From NCBI RefSeq assembly GCF_040183065.1, contig NC_091117.1:97180001-97244000 (forward strand): 64,000 bases of DNA. Direction: 5' to 3'. Below are positions 1 through 11,039 of the stretch, in pieces. Origin of the DNA: Periplaneta americana. Taxonomy: Eukaryota > Arthropoda > Insecta > Blattodea > Blattidae. Made by a program: the position numbers and the translations under genes. Every line of letters starts with the position of its first letter. The stretch's first letter is position 1. The notes beneath the pieces are model-generated. The model did no database searches and was not told where the DNA came from. It saw only the letters and a list, made by a program, of their open reading frames with translations.

Positions 1-397
1 AAGTCTGCACAGTGAGTGGGAAGCGAGGCATTGCAGTCCTCGCATGAGAAGAAATTAAAGCTATTCCGTTGTGCGAGTGACATGAGTAAACTCGTTCTAG
101 AGTGCCGAAGACAACATGCGAAAGCCAAGGTTCCGATTTCAGAAGCCTTCAATCTGGAAAATGCCAAAATTTGTGTGATGAGATTAGGGTTCGAATTAAC
201 GGGAGGGGATTCCTCACCCGCTGGAAAGTTATCCCCCTCTCATAAATTCATATTAACATTCCTGCCAGGGATAACTTCTATCTCCCTTCACAAAATATAA
301 TTTGTTTTAATACGGATATACTTCATAAAATATAAAGTAAAGAAAATAATATTGATGTGTTATCATCACCGGCAAGCTGACAACAATCAATAACTTA
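1..397. other. Left-edge stretch, no recognised gene
   Basis: An open frame covers 16-300 on the plus strand, but its product has no motif I recognise and no gene-like context. It ends just before A+T-rich sequence and the hAT element that starts at 406. I treat it as non-coding or as the edge of an unrecognised repeat. Confidence 0.4.
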
Positions 398-518
398 GTA
401 ATTATCAGACATCGGATTCTAGGGCAAATGCCTATTTTGTTTCTTTAGGAGAAAAGTAAAAATGATTATTAATATTTGTGTTTCATGGAAATTGAAAGGT
501 ATTCAAAGAGTTTTATAG

Positions 519-584
519 TGCCCTAAAATGCCCTAAAACGGTTATTAGAGCCTAATTTGTTAATATGCGCCTAAAAATGCCTAA
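519..584. repeat. Subterminal GCCTAAAA motif cluster of the hAT (left side)
   Basis: Variants of GCCTAAAA / GCCTAATT occur about six times here (for example CCCTAAAATG, GCGCCTAAAA, GCCTAATTTG). A matching cluster lies at 3139-3240 near the right end. Clusters of short subterminal motifs are known transposase-binding regions in hAT elements such as Ac; that role is inferred here. Confidence 0.7.
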
Positions 585-1206
585 CTCACTGTAAAGTTTC
601 GCATTTTACTCTTACTTTTTATAATTTATACATGCATTCACTGCGAAATTTAAGGCATTTAAAAAGTGGAAAGTTTGCTTCACTCCGGCCATGAAACCAT
701 TGATAAAGGAAACAAAATGTTTTGAATCTCACGACACTCGCAATAGATTTCACCGATTTTAACATGTTTGGAGGCATAAATGCCGACAAAGAACCAACCT
801 TAGTTTTGAAGCAGGCAACAATCACAACATGTGCTGCTACCGATTCAGAGATATACTATACTATAAAAATAACTGTTTTCGGTCTGAAACCGATTAGCTG
901 TACTGCCCTTCAGAGTGTCATAAAATCACAATTTTTGGAGAAAGAGTGTTTTTGAAATATTTATGAAAAGTCGTAAAACTGCGAATTAGTAGGGTAAACC
1001 GTTACAAAATATTTAAAAGAATGGCCCTCCTAGTGTTAACACTACCAGGAAATGCAACAATAAGTGGAACTTTGTATTTTTGTCCAATTGAATCTCAATA
1101 ACAACGGTTCATTTGAATGCTCGTTAACAGTTGCTCTTTCCCTCACCTTATTTGTGTTGAGAAGTTTTGAGCGGTAGGACGTTTTCCTGTGAAGTTTAAC
1201 GCGATA

Positions 1207-2932
1207 ATGCCGAAAAATATAAGTGCAAAATCTACATTGATCCGGCAATGGCTAACAGAATATTCAGAATTCACTTATGATGGAAAAATAATATTCTGCA
1301 AGATTTGTAGCAAACAGGTATGTAACAATAGTTGAAATATATAAATTCTATTAATTTTAATGAGTAGGCCTATAATATTTATACATTGACTGAGGTATAA
1401 TTCTTTTTAAGACCACTACACTTTAACCTTTTAAATTCCGATAGTTAAAGTATTTGCAGGTCATTAAAATTTTGATTGTTCGAACCCACTAACTTTGTGA
1501 TAGAAATACGGCAATACAACAATTAGGATTTTATTTTAATTCAGTATACTTTACATTTTTAGATTTCGCAAGAAAAGAAGTGCCACCTAAAGCAGCATGT
1601 GCAAGGAGCGGCTCATAAGGCTAAAGCTCAGCAGAAAAATCAACTGCAACAAACTTTACTAACACAGCCCACTTCATCCAATCTCAGCAGCAATTTCTAT
1701 GCTGATTTAACCAGAGCGTTTGTTGCTGCTAACATTCCCTGGAATGCAATTGAAAATCCGGTTTTAAGACAGTTTTTACAAAAATACTGCAAACAAAATA
1801 TCCCATCTGAGTCGACCTAAGAAAAAATTACTTAGACAGAATATACAATGAAACTTTAGCTTCCATTCGGGAGGATATAGGTGATTCTTACATATGGGTC
1901 TCTGTGGATGAAACCTCAGATCTTATGAATAGGTATATAGCAAATATGGTAGTAGGAAAACTTAGTCCTGATGGACCTTCGATTCCACACCTCGTATGTG
2001 TTAAGGAACTTTCGAAAGTGAATAGCCAAGCCATTGCTTATTTTGTAAATAAAGGCCTACAGTCTTTATACTCAGGTAATATAGACGATTCTAAAGTTCT
2101 GTTGTTTTGTACTGAAGCTGCCTCATACATGGTTGCTGCAGCTCCACTTCTTAAAACATTTTATCCTAACCTCACGCATGTAACCTGTCTAGCACATGGC
2201 CTTCACAGGGTTTCTGAAACAATCCGGAATGAATTTCCTCTTGTCAATTCGTTTATTTCCAACACAAAAAAATGTTTTTGTAAAGCCCCATCCAGGATTT
2301 CAATATTCAGAGAGAACTTTCCAGATATCCCACTCCCACCTCAGCCGGTTGTTACACGATGGGGAACCTGGATTCAGTCAGTGGTTTATTATTCTAAGTA
2401 TTTTAAAGAAGTGGTCACAGTTTTTGACAAATTACCTGAAACTGATAGTGCAGCGTGTGTGAAAGCAGTGAAAGATTGTCTGAATGACTCACGAGTGAAA
2501 AACGATATTGCCTACATAACATCAAACTTTTCTTTCATACCTGCAAGCATTGAACAATTAGAACGTGAAAACCAATCTCTTTGTAGCCAAATAGCAATAG
2601 TAAAGGAAGTTCAAGTGAACATACATTCTGCTTTGGGCGAAACTGGGAAAAAAGTTAAAAATAAGTGGGACAACGTATTAAATAAGAATGTAGGATTTTC
2701 ATTGTTGGAAAAAGTATCAAGAGTGATATCGGGGGAAAGTGTAAATGTTCCAGTAAGTATTGATGTTTCTATTGTACCTAATTTAAAATTTGCGCCTCTC
2801 ACATCAGTTTCGGTTGAAAGAAGTTTTTCTGCTTTCAAAATGATTCTCAGTGACAAAAGGCAAAGGTTAACTGTGGAGAATTTAGAAAAAATTCTGGTGG
2901 TGTACTGTGCAGATAATTATAATAAAGTCTGA
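1207..2932 (+). pseudogene. hAT transposase (BED finger, RNase-H-like core, dimerisation tail), frameshifted
   Basis: Exon 1 is 1207-1317 (37 codons, MPKNISAKSTLIRQWL...) and ends KIICSKQ-like with donor GTATGT. The acceptor AG at 1561-1562 opens exon 2 at 1563 in phase 0. Across the junction CKIC...HLKQH gives a BED-type C2H2 finger like that of CGGBP1-like hATs. After about codon 122 one base is missing (near 1818): the frame moves from IPSEST to LRKNYLDRIY and then runs open to the stop at 2930-2932. The core shows VSVDETSD (first acidic residue), CLAHGLHR, TRWGTW and the dimerisation motif SVERSFSAFK. At the second acidic site I read TEAASYM where the family has DAASYM. About 490 residues once the frame is followed. 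Cut-and-paste transposition in the nucleus is the family role; this copy should be inactive. Confidence 0.88.
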
Positions 2933-3267
2933 GCATGGAACTGAATTTCAATAACTTAAAATGAGTAATCTTGATATCAATAATCATTATTTCATTAGTT
3001 TCAATATATTAAATTTGTGCAGCTCTGTTTATAAATATAATATAGTATTCTTTTTTAATGTTTAAACATACTTTTTTGTGCGTATTTTAGTGTATAACTA
3101 AAAATTTCAGTGAAAGAAATAAGTATGATACCTTGATGTGCCTAAAATGCCTATTTTCATTAAAATAGAGCCTAATTTTACAAATTTTGAGCTTATTTTA
3201 GGCGCCTAAAACTGCAATTTTTAGTGCCTAAAAATCCGATGTCTAGTAATTATACATCTTATCTTAA

Positions 3268-4287
3268 GGGGTTAGGTACAGCTTACAGCAGTAAAATTTT
3301 TGGAAATATTCAACATTATTTTCCTCCATTACTGTATCTTGTACAATAATGAAAATTGATATGTATAAAACACTATCCTTCTGCTATATGAAAAAAAAAT
3401 TACGATTTAAAAAAAAATTATTCATATACAGGTCTATATTTTTTTTTTTCAAAATTCATAATGGTGGTAGTACACTGTGCAGTGATGAAGCGTTTCCCTC
3501 ATAACTCATAAACTTGTTAACTTTTTCATGTTCTCTCTCTCTTATTCTATTGCTAAAACTCATGTTTACTACATCATGCTCTTTCAACTACATTCCTTAA
3601 TAAATAACAGGCTATATATATATTTTAATTTTGTGTTAAAAGAAAATACTGATATTTGACCATTTTCAAATGAATTAATTTTTTTTATCAGACAATCTAT
3701 CAAAGGTAGAGAAGTGATTTTTTATTTTTTTTTTATTTTAGGTTATTTTACGACGCTTTATCAACATCTTAGGTTACTTAGCGTCTGAATGAGATGGTGA
3801 TAATGCCGGTGAAATGAGTCCGGAGTTCAGCAACGAAAGTTACCCAGCATTTGCTCGAATTGGGTTGAGAGAAAACCCCGGAAAAAACCTCAACCAGGTA
3901 ACTTGCCCCGACTGGGAATCGAACCCGGGCCACCTGGTTTCGCGGCCAGACGCGCAAGCCGTTACTCCACAGGTGTGGACTAGAGAAGTGATCTTGCACC
4001 ATATTGTAGATATGACATGCATAAATAGACACAAAAAAATTTAATCACAATATGTTGGATAGTTTTTTAGTTATGTGGGAAACGCTTCATCACTGCACAG
4101 TGAACTGAATTTTGAAAAAAAAAATGTAAATATATATATATTTTTTAATCGTAAAAGTATTTTTTTCGTACAGCAGAAGGACAGTGTTTTACACATACTA
4201 ATTTTGATTATTGTACAAGGTACAGTAATGGAGGAAAAAAATGTTGAATATTTCCAAATTTTACTGCTGTAAGCTGTACCTAACCCC
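3268..4287. mobile_element. Non-autonomous DNA element with ~220-bp inverted repeats (MITE/foldback type)
   Basis: The left arm (3268 to about 3505) and right arm (about 4075-4287) are reverse complements with roughly 85-90% identity by eye. Each starts GGGGTTAGGTACAGCTTACA or its complement, and each inner end reads like GTGATGAAGCGTTTCCC. No coding capacity is seen. A SINE (3719-3980) sits in the middle. The target duplication is unclear: the left flank is CTTAA and the right flank ATAAG, so the superfamily is undetermined. Confidence 0.8.
3719..3980 (-). mobile_element. tRNA-derived SINE, family A, copy 1
   Basis: On the minus strand the head is tRNA-like, with an A-box-like region and a clear B box (GGGTTCGATTCCCAG). 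It is followed by a body with TTACCTGGTTGAGG and a 3' tail reading CGTCGTAAAATAACC before an A-rich end. A 12-bp target duplication TAGAGAAGTGAT flanks it at 3707-3718 and 3981-3992. It is inserted in the central part of the inverted-repeat MITE. The same family recurs at 15572 and, degraded, near 40535. Confidence 0.9.
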
Positions 4288-4642
4288 ATAAGCCTGCTCA
4301 TGGATATAGACCTAATTATTATGATCAAAATGCAAGACAAGCAACCAGTGCGACCCACAGTGGGACGGATTGCGATTCTAGCCGGAACAAATCTAATATT
4401 GATCAATTCCTTTCGAATCGATGAAAATAGCAAAATGAAGGTAAATTATTATGACATTTGATGAAATATTAGTATGATAATTATTATTTTAGTATAGAAT
4501 GCTTATTTATTAAAAAAGAATCATACAGTAATAAGAATTGCATACAACTAATCCAAATAAAAAATTAAAGTAAACAGAAGTTATTTTGCAGACTACTATG
4601 AAGAGAAAAGTAATATATTATATAGTAAATTTTATGATTCGT

Positions 4643-5609
4643 TTAGAAATCTGAAGCGTCTGTTGTATCTCCAGAAGTGTTGGATACGCTAGCGCTACTG
4701 TCGTCCTCATCTTGGGGTTGCAGTTGAGCAATGCTGTTGTTGGCATTCGCAGCTGGTACTTGTAGTAGTTTATTACCTAAAATTACACTTTTGATTTTCT
4801 TGGATTTGGATGTCGATTGATCTGAGATATTATGGGATCAGAAGATACTGACAACATGTGTAGGACATCTAAGTTTCTCTCACGAGGACACTTCCTAGCG
4901 TGATCTAACCTGTACTTTTGTAAATGTTTCTGTCTTGCCTCTTGTGCATCTTCAGATAACATCCCAATAGGAAGTATCGCAGTTTCTGCAATTTTTCCTT
5001 CATGTATCAGTATTTTATGCACGCTGGATGGCATGTAGTACTGTACCATGGATATAACTATTGTACATATAAATGGGCTGTATCATTGGTGTACTTCTCA
5101 AACGCCTCAATATACTGTATACTGAATATCCACATGAAATGGTGCATAAAATCACAGAAAATCTGTGAATGAGGTCTTACTAATGCCCGTAATATTGGCT
5201 GTAATTTGTGGGTTTTCAAAAAAACCGGCGTGCTATATTGCCATCATTTGATGTCCCAGGGCCACCAGATTTCGGTTTGTCAATAAGATCTAATTGAGAG
5301 CGAAATCTAGAAATAATTTCTCGTTTTCTAGCTTAAAAAATATCTTTGTTGTCGCCTCCATTCTGCTAAGAACAATGTCTTTTTAAGAAAATAATCATTT
5401 TTACGGTGACACTGCAGCCAACGTCTGTTAAAATTACTTTGAATATTTTTCAAAATATTATGAATGCACTTCTCACTATTAGAATCACATGTTTCAATAT
5501 ATAATTTGTTCAAAACATATCTATATAGTTCATCTAATTCGCCACTTTTATTGGCAAGTATTGGAAATAGATCACGGCGCGAAATCGCAGGTAGCGGTTT
5601 CGAGTCTGA
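4643..5609 (-). pseudogene. Transib/RAG1-like transposase, C-terminal exon, broken
   Basis: An acceptor-like TTTTTCAG precedes DSKPLPAISRRDLFPILA at about 5609. The frame then reads through NKLYIETCDSN and KREIISRFRSQLDLID to SNDGNIARRFF near 5205, followed by stops. A second block (5049 down to 4783) reads MPSSVHKILIHEGKI, LPIGMLSEDAQEARQ and HARKCPRE. These blocks match by eye the RAG1 C-terminal order NGNFARK ... HKTLAH ... ASEGNESGNK ... NARQ, the area that carries the third catalytic acidic residue. A frameshift near 4822 leads into KIKSVILGNKLLQVP and a Ser/Asp-rich tail ending at 4643. The first two catalytic aspartates lie upstream and were not found. This copy is non-functional. Confidence 0.78.
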
Positions 5610-5840
5610 AAAATATTAACCACATGCAGAGCGGTCAGTAGGAGCAAATGAAACTAGGTTAGTCTTAAAGTGCACACTTAAACCTACATTCTGACTTAAA
5701 AATAAATGTGACTCTGTGTGACTCTCCTATTATAAGTCAACGTTTATTTTGACTATTACACTCTTACTACGTCATACTACTTTTGACCAATAAAACGGTA
5801 CGAAAGGACGTATTTCAACCAATCATGGCTGCTTATCGCA

Positions 5841-5896
5841 CAATTTTATCGCGTCCCTAGCATTTGTTTAATTTTATCGCGTCCCTAGCATTTGTT
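5841..5896. repeat. Short tandem duplication (~27 bp x2) inside the Transib element
   Basis: The string TTTTATCGCGTCCCTAGCAT with its neighbours occurs twice back to back. It lies between the retained exon and the longer 158-bp duplication. Confidence 0.85.
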
Positions 5897-6100
5897 TCTT
5901 TGTTTGCCAATATTTGAAACTGCGCTGGTCTGGACGTCAAAAAAAATATATATATATACATAAAATTACAAACCACTCCAGTCGATGCACAGCAGTTTCA
6001 AATATTACTCGCATTGGCATTCAAGAACAAGAATTAATAAAAATCACTGATCATACCTATGCATTTTCTGAAATCCTATTTACAAATAAATGAAGAGCAC

Positions 6101-6414
6101 CATTCGGAAATCCTGAATAAGTTGAATACACCATGTAGGCTTAAATCAACGAGTTCCACTTCTATTACGTACACGTCCAATATAACATCAATTGAACCAC
6201 CAACCACATTCAAATTTCAAAAATTGTACATTCAATAATTATTCCTTTTAAAATTATTCATTCGGAAATCCTGAATAAGTTGAATACACCATGTAGGCCT
6301 AAATCGAGTTCCACTTCTATTACGCACACGTCCAATATAACATCAATTGAACCACCAACCACATTCAAATTTGAAAATTGTACATTCAATAATTATTCCT
6401 TTTAAAATTATTCA
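6101..6414. repeat. 158-bp tandem duplication inside the Transib element
   Basis: Two adjacent copies start CATTCGGAAATCCTGAATAA at 6101 and 6259, a period of 158 bp. They differ by a few substitutions and a small indel (AAATCAACGAG versus AAATCGAG). No reading frame is conserved across them. This is a local duplication after or during element decay. Confidence 0.9.
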
Positions 6415-6876
6415 TGTTTATTTTTTATGTCATCGTCGTTAATAAAAACTTTTCTAACACTTGTGTATATTAGTTAGGTTATGTTATAGCTCTGCTATAT
6501 GATATTATGGATAGTCACGTATCAGAGATTGTTTAATATTAAGATTTATTGAAAATCATCTGTCAAGTGACGTTGATTACTGGGATTCGGATAATTGAAA
6601 TAGAATCCAACTGTTTTAATAATAAAAACGAAACTGAATCAACAAAGCCTTCTTTACTAGTAAAATTGCCATGTGTATAGATAGAGAAGTTATCGACGAT
6701 AAGGCATACTACTGCCATCTAGCATGCATCTAGCGTAATATTTGTAATGTTGAGATTGTACAATAATACATTTGAAGAAAGTTGTATTTTCGTAAGTTAA
6801 TTAATATTTTATTGTATTGGAGTACTTCGTTACTTCTAATCTTTATATACTCTCTTCTAATCGTGTAATAGTCAAT

Positions 6877-6933
6877 TAAATCCCACTCGAGTTTTGATTT
6901 TCTCTAGATAAATCAAAACGTCTAGTGTGATTA
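6877..6933. repeat. Small inverted repeat (~23-bp arms)
   Basis: TAAATCCCACTCGAGTTTTG on the left is matched by the reverse complement of CAAAACGTCTAGTGTGATTA on the right, with about 9 bp between and a few mismatches. It could be a tiny MITE or a structural motif. Confidence 0.5.
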
Positions 6934-7341
6934 CTGTTTATAAATAGTTAAAAAAAATCGCATTTCCCGCTCTTAAGTTAACATGCCGTTTCTAAATATT
7001 CAAAGTTATTATGAAAATAAAATGTATATAATAATTATCTACCAACCTTGTTCTTCATTTTCCATTTCAAAATCACAAAATGTTTCACTCCCAGATCACA
7101 GAAAACAAGCTTGCTTCTTACACTATTTCAGCGTGGCTGAGCAATAAAACTGGTTACCGAGGGGAATCCTCGTCAACATCATTGTGTGACGTCCAAATGT
7201 TTAGTGTCAAAGCTTCTTTCTCATAGATAAGCATTCTGTGATTCATTAGCAACAACTTGAGATAGGACACGCATAAAAATGAGAACATGTGAAAACTGAT
7301 TTTGTTCCGGCTAGAATCGCAATCCGTCCCACTGTGCGACC

Positions 7342-8394
7342 CAAGCGATGAGCCGTATCGAATGAGGATAGTAATATTTTTATTTATGGTATTGTCTATG
7401 TAGGAATCTGGCCACCGTTCATCAGAAATTTTAATTCACACCCTGGAGGGGTAGAATATGTGGGTTCCTGCTGGTTTCTTTTAGGATTCATCCCGAAATC
7501 TGTGCATCTTAAGGAAACTACAGGCAGGATTATTTGTATCAAATTAGGAGACTAGCCAGCTAATTGGCTGTCAAATGACTAATAGAATATGACCCGATTG
7601 GTCCTGAAGGCGTAATGTGGGGAAGGATATATATTCTTCTTACCAAGGGGGATAAGGGAAGCTGATACCTATGCTTTTCTGCTGTGACGGTATACAACAA
7701 ACAAATTAGGATTAAAATCTTTGAAGCATTGTGTCTGAGCAGATTTTTTTTAATTATTTATAGCAATTAATTTCCTTTTGTCACTGCCATTGGCATTTCT
7801 GCAAAAACCTAGAGTAATCCATCCAACACGTGCGGGTCGCGACAGGATCATCTTGGTTATCTGCGCATGCGCGGACTTGGCTAATAAAAACCTAAACTAA
7901 CCAAACCTAACCTTCGTTATATGCAATATGTGTAACCAGAGGACGAAGAGAACTTTTTGATTTGATCTGGAATGTAAACGCGAAAATTAATCCAAGTAAG
8001 AATCACACTGGCACTACATGAAAGATTCGTGCATGCGTCACAGTCAAACTGTTCCTATCCGAGTCCCTCCTCAACCAACTGCTTTCTTGAAACCTTTTAT
8101 GAGTACAGAAGAAATAGTTTTATCGGGCTGCATTCTGAAGAATAAACCAGTTTCATCTAGGATATAAATACTGTATTTTCCAAAGGATATTTGTTGACTA
8201 CATCACACAATATACAATCCCTCCCTCCCATTACACTATGTTCTTGTCCACATTTTGTAACATCATGACATACATGTTGCTATTATAAGTGAATAGACAC
8301 AGTAACGAGGTTTCTCATATATTTAGTATAAACGTAGATCTGTTTGCAAATATTTCTTGACACGATTATGGAAGGACACCGTATCGGGCATTGT

Positions 8395-8438
<44 letters not shown>

Positions 8439-8709
8439 ATGAATACATATGTGCACGCACACTACAGTATATATAAATAAACCGTAGAATTTACGTGTGT
8501 AATGCAGAAACCAAAAGTTTATTTTGTTATTTATGGACAGAGCAAATGATATTTTCATTTATGTACAAGAAAATAAATATTATAAGCAGGAATACCATTG
8601 CAACAAGTCAAAATAACTTAACTGTTGCGAAGCTCGTAAAACATATAAGAAGGAAGTATGTCTCATCTTTGGTAATCAATCTGTTTTCACTTTCTCGTTA
8701 CAATAAGTA
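7342..8709. other. Intergenic stretch, no recognised gene
   Basis: I see no conserved coding motif on either strand between the Transib element and the next dispersed repeat. It contains the GT microsatellite at 8399-8434. The reading frame across that microsatellite on the minus strand (His-Thr repeats) is a by-product of the repeat. Confidence 0.6.
8399..8434. repeat. (GT)n microsatellite
   Basis: An uninterrupted GT run of about 18 units, followed by ATGTATG. Confidence 0.98.
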
Positions 8710-8868
8710 TTGTTTGTTGTTTAGTCAACTGTCAGAAGACAGGTCTGAACTTCACACATGATACCAACATAGCATCTAGGCCAGACGATAATGGGGTAGG
8801 GTGGCTACTTCTTTTCCCCCTCCATTGTATACATCGCTGACTGTGTAGCTACATATTATAGTTAGACT
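8710..8868 (+). repeat. Dispersed repeat R1, copy 1 (continues after the hAT at 11109)
   Basis: The core reads GTCAACTGTCAGAAGACAGG, then CTAGGCCAGACGATAATGGG and a stretch ending GTAGCTACATATTA. A second copy is at 29885-29911 plus 30841-30995. This copy is split by the hAT at 8869-11108, and its continuation (GTCAGACTTCAGATGCATAC) resumes at 11109. The class of the repeat is unknown; no tRNA head is visible. Confidence 0.8.
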
Positions 8869-9201
8869 TTGGGTTGCCACCTAGCCAGTATTTCAGCGGC
8901 CTGGAAGGAAATTTTTACGAGTCTCAACTGAAGGCCAGCCCTACTTGTGAGAGTTAATTTTATCAGATAATGTTATGAAAACTTACAAGAGCTTCTATCA
9001 AATAATCTAAAAGTGTACTTCGTGGGACTTCTTGACCTTTAAGTCAGTTAAGCTAAAGACATGGGGATTTTCAGGTATTTTTGACTCTTAAAATTTGATG
9101 GTTCTACATCAAAGGTGGAAGAAATTTTAAGCAGTGGACAAAGGCTAGGGCTTCAAGTGGATTAAGATCCACTATACTCTATTGTGAACTGTGCTTATTA
9201 A

Positions 9202-9516
9202 TAATAATCCGTGGCGCTACAGCCCGTGAAGGGCCTAGACCGACCAGCCGGCTGCTGACCTCACGCTCACATGTCTAAGCAGAGGTGGACGATCATCCAA
9301 CCAGAATGGAGGTATCGTGTGTTTAGCACGATGATCCCCCCACCCGTTATAGCTGGCATTCGCAACCGGATTTCGCTACCTATCGTAGCTTCCCAAATGC
9401 ATCATGATGCTGGATGGGCACTGGTTCCATACACTGGCCGAAATTTCATGAGAAAATTTCTTCCCCCATGAGGACTCGAACCAGCGCGCATTCCGTAACG
9501 CGAGTCCTAGGCAGGA
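9202..9516 (-). mobile_element. tRNA-derived SINE, family C
   Basis: On the minus strand the head contains a B box GGTTCGAGTCC followed by TCATGGGGGAAGAAATTTTC. The distal part reads (plus strand) CCGTGGCGCTACAGCCCGTG and GGGCCTAGACCGACCAGCCG. A 10-bp target duplication TGCTTATTAA lies at 9192-9201 and 9517-9526. It is inserted within the old hAT. The plus-strand frame across it is spurious. Confidence 0.88.
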
Positions 9517-9629
9517 TGCTTATTAAATGAAGTTATTTCTTCCTTTACATTTGGCAAATGTCGGGAAATGGTAAAAATATTTTGAGGATAAGGATGATTC
9601 AAGGAAATTTCCACAAACAAGAATAGTAG

Positions 9630-9800
9630 TTAAACACTTGTTCGCTGTTCCTGCAAGCAATGCTTTCAGTATCATGAATAACTTGTGACATGATCAGAGG
9701 AATCCTCTGAGTATGGAAATAGTAAAAGCTGAACTTTGTGCCGGGGGGAAAACCGTAAGTTTAGTTATGCAGAATTTTATTGGTTTATACCAAAAGAAAA
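9630..9800 (+). pseudogene. hAT transposase C-terminal remnant
   Basis: The plus strand around 9650 reads VPASNAFSIMNNL, the start of a hAT dimerisation segment. The sister copy at 11630 reads VPASNSFVERAFSIMN, which includes the VERAFS core missing here. Multiple stops follow in both. Only a relic of the protein is left. Confidence 0.6.
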
Positions 9801-10200
9801 ATAACTTCTTAAAGTTGTGGTATCAAGCCTGAAATACAAATTTAAAAAAGTGAATTTTTAAAACTGAAAGAAGATTGTTTTTCAATTTCTTTTATTGCTC
9901 ATATCAGATATCATCAGTATGTATACAGTTCAATAAAAAGAATCTGTTGTGTATTATTAATTCCTGAAGATCCCATGACTGGGGACATATTGTCTGCAAA
10001 GACCACTCAGACCCTCTGCCGTGCACAAATCTTGCCTCTGAGTTTGGATGGGGTGGACCCAGGTAAATAAATGATGGTATGGAGTACATGGATGAAGGCA
10101 GTGCAGACTGATGCAGAAGATGAACTGATAAAATCTTGAACCACGAAAATTGCTCGACCCCCTAAAGAGTTATGGCAAATTAATCTTCAAGACGCATATA

Positions 10201-11039
10201 CAGAGTGATTCAAAAGGTAAAGTCAAGCGGTCAGGAGAATGATTCAGGGCGACATTTAGAGCAGGGAAGTCCTTTGTCAACTTTATTTATTTACAATCGT
10301 TTTGGAGTTACAACAGGCCAAACATTTACTCACAACTAAGGTGACTTGCTTACAATAATTACTCTTTTACAGTACTTTACTGGAGCAACTACTCAAAATG
10401 TTCTCTGTTTGCACGCGAACATGCCTGGGCGTGTTCTCTTACTGCGCTGTGCTTAATATCTAACAGCCATTTCGTAGTCTGTCTGTTGCAGTTGCATTAA
10501 TTCGCTGGAGCAGATGATCTCCGTCTGTAATCTCCGTAGAGTACACCTTTTCTTTCACAAAACTTCATACAAAGAAGTCCAGAGGCATGAAGTCAGGGGA
10601 CCATGCTGGTCAAGCACAAGGACCTCCCCCTTCCTATCCCATAAACATAATGCATGTCTCGATATTCCGCATTACTAAACATTTGATGCATTCTCTGTAG
10701 CTTCTCTGTTGATACTGAACTACAGGTCCTACTGTAAGACGTGAAGGGCGGTAACTTTCCTCTCCTCTGTCTTCCATTATGTAATCACAGCATTTCACGA
10801 CGCGTGTCCCATTGTCATTCCATTAATAGTGGAAATCATGCTTTGTACACAAACCCAGATGAAAACAACTGACGGTAAATTACTATTTATTGTAAGTCTC
10901 ATGAGATGTGAATTAACTGTTTGACCTCTTGTAACTCTGAAATGATTGCAAATAAATAAAACTGATAAAGGACTTCCTGCTGTAAATGTCTCCCTGAATC
11001 ATCTCCTCACTGGTTGACCTTACCTTTTGAATCACCCTG
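10201..11039. mobile_element. Tc1/mariner-type non-autonomous element with ~115-bp inverted repeats
   Basis: TA dinucleotides flank it (10199-10200 and 11040-11041). The ends read CAGAGTGATTCAAAAGGTAA and the complement of CAGGGTGATTCAAAAGGTAA. The inverted similarity continues inward through a GTCCTTTRTCA segment for roughly 115 bp. The interior (minus strand) has short stretches that look like decayed coding sequence but no intact motif. Length 839 bp. Confidence 0.85.

Larger units (their letters stand above)
406..3245 (+). mobile_element. hAT DNA transposon, CGGBP1-like type, full length
   Basis: The element is bordered by identical 8-bp target duplications GTAATTAT at 398-405 and 3246-3253, the length made by hAT transposases. 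The ends form an inverted repeat: the left begins CAGACATCGGATT and the reverse complement of the right end begins TAGACATCGGATT, differing at the terminal base. The length (2.84 kb) is normal for an autonomous hAT. Inside is a spliced transposase gene on the plus strand (1207-2932), now broken by a 1-nt frameshift. Both subterminal regions are rich in a GCCTAAAA-type motif. The insertion lies just left of the long-inverted-repeat MITE at 3268. Confidence 0.9.
4356..7336 (-). mobile_element. Transib-superfamily (RAG1-like) DNA transposon
   Basis: Terminal inverted repeats of 36 bp are identical (4356-4391 and 7301-7336) and begin CACAGTGGGACGG. The flanks are 5-bp duplications CGACC (4351-4355 and 7337-7341), the size typical of Transib and of RAG-mediated transposition. 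The minus strand encodes a protein remnant (4643-5609) that resembles the C-terminal region of Transib transposase and RAG1. The interior between about 5610 and 7080 shows little coding sequence and holds a 158-bp tandem duplication, so the 5' part of the gene seems lost or decayed. Possible small first-exon sequence with a donor-like GGTTGGTA lies near 7045-7080. Classification rests on ends, duplication size and protein motifs together. Confidence 0.85.

Noticed and set aside
16-300. 94-codon open frame at the left edge
   Set aside because: No motif, no homolog I can recall, no splice or promoter context.
8283-8558. Minus-strand frame with His-Thr repeats
   Set aside because: It is the translation of the GT microsatellite.
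9271-9471. Plus-strand 66-codon frame
   Set aside because: Lies entirely within the minus-strand SINE C.
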